Positions 56,471-64,000 of a DNA stretch of 64,000 nt are shown one piece after another; the first letter of the stretch is position 1, and every line of letters begins with the position of its first letter. The stretch spans positions 164,513,877 to 164,577,876 of the forward strand of contig NC_077234.1 in the NCBI RefSeq assembly GCF_027887165.1. Reading direction: 5' to 3'. Under the pieces are notes generated by a model that saw only the letters and a program-made list of their open reading frames with translations, was not told the DNA's origin and did no database searches. Made by a program: the position numbers and the translations under genes. Origin of the DNA: Monodelphis domestica. Its lineage: Eukaryota > Chordata > Mammalia > Didelphimorphia > Didelphidae.

Positions 56471-57051
56471 TTTAGTCACTTAGCCACATAAAATCATTTT
56501 AATTTTAATTTAATTTAATTTTGGATTATGTAGGAGTAAATTTCACTTTGTAATTCAGGGCCCAAAGTTCCAGTCTACATTCAGCTTTCATTGTGTAGAG
56601 GAGTGTTCTATGCTATAGGACTCCTTTATAAATCTTTATGCCAATTGAACTAGTCAGTATAGGTAAATAGGACCATCAATTTAGAACTTAATATTTTTTG
56701 AGAAAACCATTTTATTTTTCTATATAAATTTATAAAACTAGAAACTTGCTCAAACATTTTATGGAACCAAAAATTTTATTGTAAAATTAGCTTTCAGTTT
56801 TGAAAGTAGATTTATTTTACAAAGATTGATCTAATTATTTTTTACTTTATCAAAATCTGACACGGCAAGGAATATGTGATGGTTGTAACTATAATCCATA
56901 AGGTCTTAGAGTAGAAATCACAATACATATATATGTACATATGTGTGTATGTATTGGTGCGCCTGGCAAGTAGTTTGGATACAATTCATTCATCTAATTC
57001 CATCCCTTGTGTGACAAGGAAATCACTTTAAAAGACTGATATATATTAATT
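56471..57051. other. Unassigned AT-rich intron sequence
   Basis: No repeat or exon recognised. Confidence 0.4.
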
Positions 57052-57899
<848 letters not shown>

Positions 57900-58116
57900 T
57901 TCCAATAGACTATCAGTAGGAAATTTTTTCAAGTATGAAATTTCCCAATGGTGAAATTTCCAACATTTATAAGTCTAAGAAATTTTAAGGTTTACACCTT
58001 GTGTTAAAAGTCTGTAATGGAGTTTTCTTCTTCCTGAGATCTTTGGTAATTTCAGCCTTTCCCCCTATTACTCACTTCTGCTGTCTCAGCCTTCTCTCAT
58101 GCTGGGGAATTCACTT
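57900..58116. other. Unassigned intron sequence
   Basis: A short internal echo (GAAATTTCC/GGAAATTT words around 57930-57965) is the only structure. Confidence 0.4.
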
Positions 58117-58307
58117 TTTTTTAAACCCTTACCTTCCATCTTGGAATCAATGCTGTGTACTGGTTCCAAGGCAGAAGAGCGGTAAGGGCTAGGCAATAGG
58201 GGTCAAGTGACTTGCCCAGGGTCACACAGCTGGGAAGTCATATTTGAACCTAGGACCTCCCATCTCTAGGCCTGGCTCTTAATCTACTGAGCCACCCAGC
58301 TGCCCCC
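58117..58307 (-). mobile_element. Young tRNA-derived SINE with target duplication
   Basis: Near-consensus reverse copy with a small deletion after GGGAAGT. GGGGAATTCACTTTT (left) and AGGGAATTAACTTTT (right) are the flanking duplication. Confidence 0.9.
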
Positions 58308-58880
58308 AGGGAATTAACTTTTCATTGGTTTTGATCTATGCCTCAGATGACTTCTGGAGGGATGAACTGGCCACAGATGGATGCCAGTCAGTCCCCCCAC
58401 CCCCCAACTACCACCAGATGGAGACAAATACACATACATATGAGCATTCTGTCCCAGTTCCTTCTGTTCCTCAGTTCATCAGCTCAACATTATTAGAGCA
58501 CAGCACACTGTGTATAAACCTGAACCAGCTTTTGACTTTCTTTAGGGTAGGAGTGGGATGGACTGGAGGGGAAGGGTTTGGGGCCAGAGTTCAGTTCTCT
58601 TATAAGTCTTTCGACTGACTTGTATAGCCCTGCCAGAGTATGGTAGTAAAGGTTTCTGAATACATTCATTAGGGATTAGAGTTAGCCTTCTCTGCTCCTA
58701 GTTCATTGGGTTATTATTAACTTGTTAAGTTTTTTGAGGCCTTAAACCTTGAATAAAACTGAAATCGTTTTATCTTTTGTACATAATTTCTATTTTGGAG
58801 AAGTTGAGAGAGTGTAAGGATTGGAGAAATCTTCCATCTTGTTGGTCACATGACTCAGAATCCTAATTCTATCCCATTTT
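58308..58880. other. Unassigned intron sequence
   Basis: A 97-codon frame at 58325-58618 has no recognised domain. No repeat assigned. Confidence 0.4.
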
Positions 58881-59544
58881 TCTTCCAAGTTTTGATTTTA
58901 TTCTATTTTTTAAATTTTAATTTAATTTAATGTTTTTTGGTTACAACACTTACTTTATTTCCCTCCTTCCCCTCCACCTACCCTTCCCGCAGCCAATGTG
59001 CAATTTAATTGGGTGTTACTTGTGTCCTTGATCAGAACCCATTTCCATGTAGTTGTTTGCACTAGAATGTTCATTTAGAGTACATCTCCAACCATATCCC
59101 TTCAATCCATGTATTCAAGCAGTTGTTTTTCTTCTGTGTTTTAACTCCCACAGTGTTTCCTCTGAATGTGGATAGTGTTCTTTCTCTTAGATTCTTCCAA
59201 GTTGTTCAGGATCACTGCATTGCCACTAGTGGAGAAGTCCATTAAATTCGATTGTACCACACAGTCTCTATGTACAATGTTTTCCTGGTTCTGCTCCTCT
59301 CTACATCAGTTCCTGGAGGTTGTTCCAGTTCCCATGGAATTCCTCCACTTTATTATTCCTTTTAGCACAATAGTATTCCATCACCAACATATACCACAGT
59401 TTGTTCATCCATTCCCCAATTGAAGGGCATCCCCTCATTTTCCAATTTTTTGCTACCACAAAGAGCACAGCTATGAATATTTTTGTTCATGTCTTTTTCC
59501 TTATTATCTCTTTGGGGGTACAAACCCAGCAGGGCTATGGCTGG

Positions 59545-62500
59545 TGTAAGATTAAAATTTGGGGGAAACTAAGGCAGGTAGAAATTAGTTTCTCTCTGCA
59601 AGCAGTATTATATTTTTAGAGGTGTATTGAAGATGAAAATATAAAGAAAATACAAGTAAGAAAGGCATGTGCTAGGTGGGCCGAGAGGCCCAATTCAATT
59701 TCACTCACGTCATGGGAGACGTCTGCTTGCCAGAGGAGACAGGAAGAGAAAAGACCCCGCCATAGGCTGAGACCCTTTAAATAATAATTTGCTCTCGGCC
59801 CAGGTGAGAATTCAGTGAGATTACAAAGCATTCTGGGGAAGTGGAGCAAGGACTTCTGGGGATTGAAGTCCTGGATTCAAGTCTCCATTTTTACATTTCT
59901 CCGTGTGATCATTTTTGGAAAAAATAAATTTTTCCCCAAAAGGACCATGAAAACCTAATTAACTTAAGGATTACAATAATTCGAGGATAAGAGAAAAAAA
60001 AGAACAAACTAATAATTGCTGGACACAAAGTCTTATGTGTAAAAATTCCAAGTAAAAAGAAAATTAAATCTATAACAGGTCCTTGAATCAGGGCCCAATC
60101 AAAATGATCTAAGCAATGATGCATTTACCCAGTCAGTAGCCAGGACTACAGAAAGGTACCACACTATGAAAGGCAGAAAAGGAAGGGACCACATTATAGA
60201 AGCCAAGTAGGAGCCAAGTTTTGGGATACTCATCTGTGAGTATCTTCAGAGTGAGTGTGGACACAAGGAAGGCCTACATCTTAACATAAGTCAAGTGTCG
60301 CAACCCCAAGTCTCACACTAGGTTCAAGACCTTTGTATTGGCCTAGAAGTGCATCAATCCATCCTGGATTGGCTTTTCTTTGGCTTTGTGCAATGGCTCT
60401 TGTGTGTATATCTTGTCCTGGAATCAGACAGAATCATTAAGCAAAGTCCTATAATTTATTTAAATAATTAGTGGCATCATTTTTATAGTCACAAGCTTTT
60501 TAGGGTTATGCATTAGCAAATGTATCTTAAACTTAAAAATCAAAAGGTTAAAGAAAATCTTAATACTGGTGACATGTGCTTCAAATATATAAAGGAGAGA
60601 AAAAAATAATAAAAAAACTGAAAAAGTATATTGCACATGCAAGACAATATATATTAATAAAAGATCTTTAAAATTCAAAAATATAGCTTATAATCATTGA
60701 CACTCTGTGTCAGTTAAGAAAATATAAAATACAAGGCTTTCTCACCAAAAATGAGATCCATTTCCTCTTAATATCTGGCCATGATCACTGTGAGTAGAAG
60801 GCAAATGAATTGATAGAGGTAACATTTTTTCATTTTTAAAAATACAGTAGTGCAAATATGTAGTTATCAAAATCCCCAAAATTCTCAATAGCCCAATTAA
60901 TTATAATAGCAAACAAACATACTTTTATATTTCACATAAGTTGTATGACATTTAAAAGCCTATGAATTGATGGACACTTGTCACAATTTTTACAAACATA
61001 GCAATCTTTCAACCTTGGTATTTAAACATATTTTTTAAACAAAATAAAACTCATCTTGGATTAAGAACATAATGAAGAAATCTATATATCATTCTGGTGC
61101 AAGTAAAATAGTGAGGTGAAGAGTATATATAAAGGGGTGCTCCTTTTTTGGGAGGCTTATAGGGATACAAATGCCCTGAGATTAACTGCCTAACTTCCAT
61201 TCACATGTGGGAAGGTTGGGGTTTATAAAATGTATTTCACTTTAGCTACTAGAATGGGACTTACCTCGTGGTAGGGGCAGGCAAAAATAACCAGAGATTG
61301 TTAAAAAAAATTCCAAAATCATATTTAAAAAACCCTTAAAAATCATTTGAGATATTTAGCATATTAATTTTTCCAAACGTTGTTGATACAATTATAACCA
61401 GTCCTGAAGTCCATCTATGTGTCAATTTTACAAAGGCAAAATAGAACAACTGTTTTTTTTTTTCATGTATGGGCTTAATCACTAATATTTTTTCAGCATA
61501 GTTATAGGGAAAAAGCAACAGAATTTCAAAATTCAGTATATTCAAAATAAATTCAATCAACCTTCAGTGTAAGAGAATAATGTTGAATCCAGCAACATAT
61601 GAATTTAAAATCACAAAGTTAAACCTTAAACAAAACGATCAGGAAAAATGCAATAGAATACAGAGATTTGTATGAACCATTGGAGTCTGAAATGCCTTAA
61701 AATCTCCAGTCTTTAAGTTCCTTGGGTTCTTATCCATTTAAATGTCTATTGTCCAAAGGCAGAGTAATAAGGGCTAGGCAAGGAGGGTTAAGGGATCTGG
61801 TCAGGGCCCCACAGCTGGGCAGTATCTGAGGCCAGATTTTAACTCAGGACCCCATGTCTGTAGGCCTGGCTATCAATTTGCTGGGCCACTCAGATGCCCC
61901 TTCAAAGTTAAAGTTGAATCTTTGGGCTGAGTCTGTTCCCTGACAGGCAGGTGAAGTCAATGAAATTATCAGAACAGTCAAAAGGTATGCTTTTAAACAG
62001 CCCATTGCTTAAAAGTGTGTTTGAAAAGTCTGTTTCTTCTCTCTAGTCTCTCTCCCCTGATATGATCCCCCTTCCTCCCCCAGTCCACGTGGAGGCCAGG
62101 CCACCCACATGGAGTCAATACACACGTTTGTTAGTTACCAGCTGTTAGAAATGAGTAATCTGCTCCAAGGCTAGAGTTTGTTGGGCAGGCAGATCATCAG
62201 ATGCAATCTTGGTTGAATCAGGTGGGCCAGGTGAGCGAGAGAAAAACCGCTGGGGTGAGCAGGGCAGGGGGAAGGGGGCAGGGGTCAGGGGCCAGAGCCG
62301 GAGAGCAGACAAACAGGGCCGGGAGCTCGGGCACCAGGTGAGAGGCCAGGAGCAGAAGCAGGAGAAGCAGGCAGGCAGAACTTAGCAGCCAGGGGCCAGG
62401 TGGGCGGCAAACGCAACAGGTCTGGATCAGGGACTGAATGCCCGCAGGCAAAAGAGGCTGAGCTATCTAATGGCTGGAACTGAACAAGCAGCAGCTTTGC

Positions 62501-62978
62501 AAGGGTAAAAAACAAAAACTTGACCAGAGAGATGTGGCTCAAATTAAAAGCTGAACTAAAGATCAGAAAGAAATTAGAAGATTGAGAGTTTTTTTTTCCC
62601 CATTAGGCCGCTAACTGTAACAGTTAAAATTTAGGAATATGGGGAGACTGAGGCAGGTAAAAATTAGTTTCTCTCTGCAAGGAGTATTATATTTTTTAGA
62701 GGTTTATTAAAAGTTAAGGATTAAAGAAAATACAGGATAAGAAAACATGTGTCCAGGCCACAGAGAGGCCTAGACACAACCTCACCTACATGATGGAAAG
62801 AGCCACATCTGCCCCAAAGAGAAGTCCCAAGAGCCAACCCAAAAACCTTTGCCACCAGCTTAAATCCTTCCTCGATCTCGGCCCACCTCAGAATTCCCGT
62901 GAGATTACAAAGCATTTTGGGGAAGTGGAGCAAAGGCTTGTGGGGATTGTAGTCCTGTATTCGAGTCTATTTTTTACA
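59545..62978 (-). mobile_element. Two-LTR retroviral element, family A, inside L1
   Basis: LTRs at 59545-59895 and 62616-62978 are in the same orientation, begin TGTAAAAA and end near TTACA, with GACTACAATCCCCA-like and AATAAACCTC blocks. Before the 3' LTR (minus reading) a short purine stretch, GGAGAAA, could be the polypurine tract. The 2.7-kb interior lacks recognisable gag, pol or env; a C-rich leader-like region lies next to the 5' LTR (62220-62460). The two LTRs are rather different from each other, which suggests they may not derive from one integration. Confidence 0.7.
61755..61905 (-). mobile_element. tRNA-derived SINE inside the LTR element
   Basis: AAGGCAGAGTAATAAGGGC, CCCACAGCTGGGCAGTATC, CTCAGGACCCCATGTCTG and GCTGGGCCACTCAGATGCCCC. 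It lacks the far 3' end. Confidence 0.8.
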
Positions 62979-63613
62979 GCATTCTGTAGGGGAGGGTTGT
63001 TGAAGTTTGGGCTTCCCTGTCCTCTGCAGGCTTTGATTGGATTAAAGTCCCAGCAGTCTGTGGGGAGGAGTGTTGGAGATTGGGCTTCCTGACCTCTGAA
63101 GACTTTTGATGGGATTAAGTTCAGCTGGGTTGGGCTGGGTGCTCTGAGGCCAAAACCTCCTGGAAGGCTGGAGCAACATGGAGAGTCTCCACTTCTGTGA
63201 TCAGGCTACTGGCTCTGTGCTTCCTCTCCAGCTCCTTCCCCACCAACTGTGTTCGATGCTCTGGGCCTGGCACAGTCCTGCTCACAGGGTACCCCCTCCA
63301 GACAAGCTCCTTTCCCCTCCCAGAGGTTCCTGCTGCCACTGGAGGTTTAGCTCTCTAGGTGTGTGTGTGGGAGGGGTCCTGGGATCTTTCTTCTGACTTC
63401 CTCTTAAACCCAAGTGTTCTTGAATTCCGGCTTTTGGTGGGGATGTACCTTTTGGATTGAGTCCAGCAGGAGGCTGGCTCTGTCTTGTTTTTAGGTTTGA
63501 TTTTCCTTCCCCTATGAGCATTTAGTTTTTAATTGGTAAGGAAGGGTATTCAGAGGTCTGAACTTTTGCTGCTTCTACAAGGCCATCTTGACTCCGCCTC
63601 CCCAGCAAATAAC
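62979..63613 (-). promoter_or_regulatory. L1 5'UTR with paired ~72-bp units
   Basis: Units at about 62981-63053 and 63054-63125 match those at 36266-36409 (TCTGTGGGGAG, GGCTTCC, GATTAAGT). The element joins the LTR exactly at the outer edge of a unit. Confidence 0.7.
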
Positions 63614-63839
63614 CTCTTCCAAGCTTTTAATGTCTTGTGTATGAAGTTTTTATAGTCACACTGTTTTTGAGAAATAAATCCTTCACAAATATGAAAAGAT
63701 TTCCTTGTTTTATTTTAATTTTATTTCTCTTTTATTTAAAGGTATTCAAAACTATTCTTATTAATAAAATTTTTGCAATTATATTTTAGATTGTCCAGAA
63801 GATTACTTTTAAAACTTGTTAATGAGATTATAGATATAT

Positions 63840-63905
63840 AGACTTTCCCAAGCTGATCAAGTGGCAGAGTCAGGATTTGAATTCAGGAATTGTGACACCA
63901 AGTTT
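63840..63905 (-). repeat. MIR fragment, antisense
   Basis: GACTTTCCCAAGCTGATCAAG, TGGCAGAGTCAGGATTTGAATTC. Confidence 0.6.
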
Positions 63906-63969
63906 ACTTTTTTGTGTTGTAGCATACCTATGTGTTTTATTGTATCCTCCAAAATTAACTTTATAATTC

Positions 63970-64000
63970 TTGGTTTGGTATGTTGTTTTTTTTTCCCCAG
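63970..64000 (+). promoter_or_regulatory. UBAC2: Predicted splice acceptor for UBAC2 coding exon 5
   Basis: The window ends with a pure pyrimidine run followed by CCCCAG, an excellent acceptor. No other candidate for exon 5 (expected to continue the phase-2 codon into LAPVFALF-like sequence) was found between 46321 and here. If right, exon 5 begins at 64001 and must start with one base completing a Phe or Leu codon. Confidence 0.6.

Larger units (their letters stand above)
58893..63613 (-). mobile_element. L1 insertion, both ends kept, middle replaced by an LTR element
   Basis: The L1 3' end occupies 58893-59544 (GTATTCCATCACCAACATATACC, CAATTGAAGGGCATCCCC, ACAAACCCAGCAGGGCTATGG). The L1 5'UTR occupies 62979-63613, ending at the typical GGAGGCGGAGTCAAGATGGC start. 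TCTTCCAAGTTTTGAT (58881) and TCTTCCAAGCTTTTAAT (63615) flank it as the target duplication, so the ends come from one insertion. ORF1, nearly all of ORF2 and part of the 5'UTR are absent; a retroviral element fills the gap. Confidence 0.85.

Overview
The window is mammalian nuclear DNA, almost certainly marsupial. It holds about ten copies of a roughly 200-bp tRNA-derived SINE of the marsupial MAR1/WSINE type, marsupial-style LINE-1 tails, many old L2 copies, MIR-type core SINEs and several families of endogenous-retrovirus LTRs. Genus and species cannot be fixed from sequence alone.

The only host gene recognised is the 5' part of UBAC2 (ubiquitin-associated domain containing 2) on the + strand, an ER-membrane pseudo-rhomboid protein of the gp78/UBXD8 degradation network. 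A CpG-rich, TATA-less promoter with a palindromic NRF1 site (about 170-459) leads to four coding exons: 460-490, 29326-29453, 44271-44390 and 46214-46320. They splice in frame to 128 codons plus 2 nt. The window ends on a strong polypyrimidine tract plus AG, so coding exon 5 probably starts at 64001. The other 99 percent is UBAC2 introns 1-4. GPR18 and GPR183, nested in UBAC2 introns in human, are not in this window.

Intron 1 (491-29325) carries long antisense L2 blocks (about 3985-7370 and 19126-20285), old L1 tails, a solo LTR (5846-6205), SINEs with clear target-site duplications, a ~100-bp-arm inverted repeat (10736-11035) and a 977-bp hAT element with an 8-bp duplication (23208-24184). 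Intron 2 (29454-44270) holds a SINE broken by a decayed hAT transposon, an internally rearranged L1 (32295-36901) containing an NR2C1-like retro-fragment and a nested young L1, a short two-LTR retrovirus-like element (37011-39447) and an L1 interrupted by a 212-bp solo LTR (41848-42059). Intron 3 (44391-46213) has MIR and L2 only. Intron 4 (46321-64000) has solo LTRs, a retroviral gag remnant flanked by a ~100-bp direct duplication (52098-55190), a microsatellite-bearing LTR (57052-57899) and a second L1 whose two ends share a target-site duplication but whose middle has been replaced by an LTR element (58893-63613).

No functional RNA gene, CRISPR array or other operating system was found. 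The most notable objects are mosaic transposon structures: the L1/NR2C1 chimera, the L1/ERV replacement, the inverted repeat and the duplication-flanked gag remnant.
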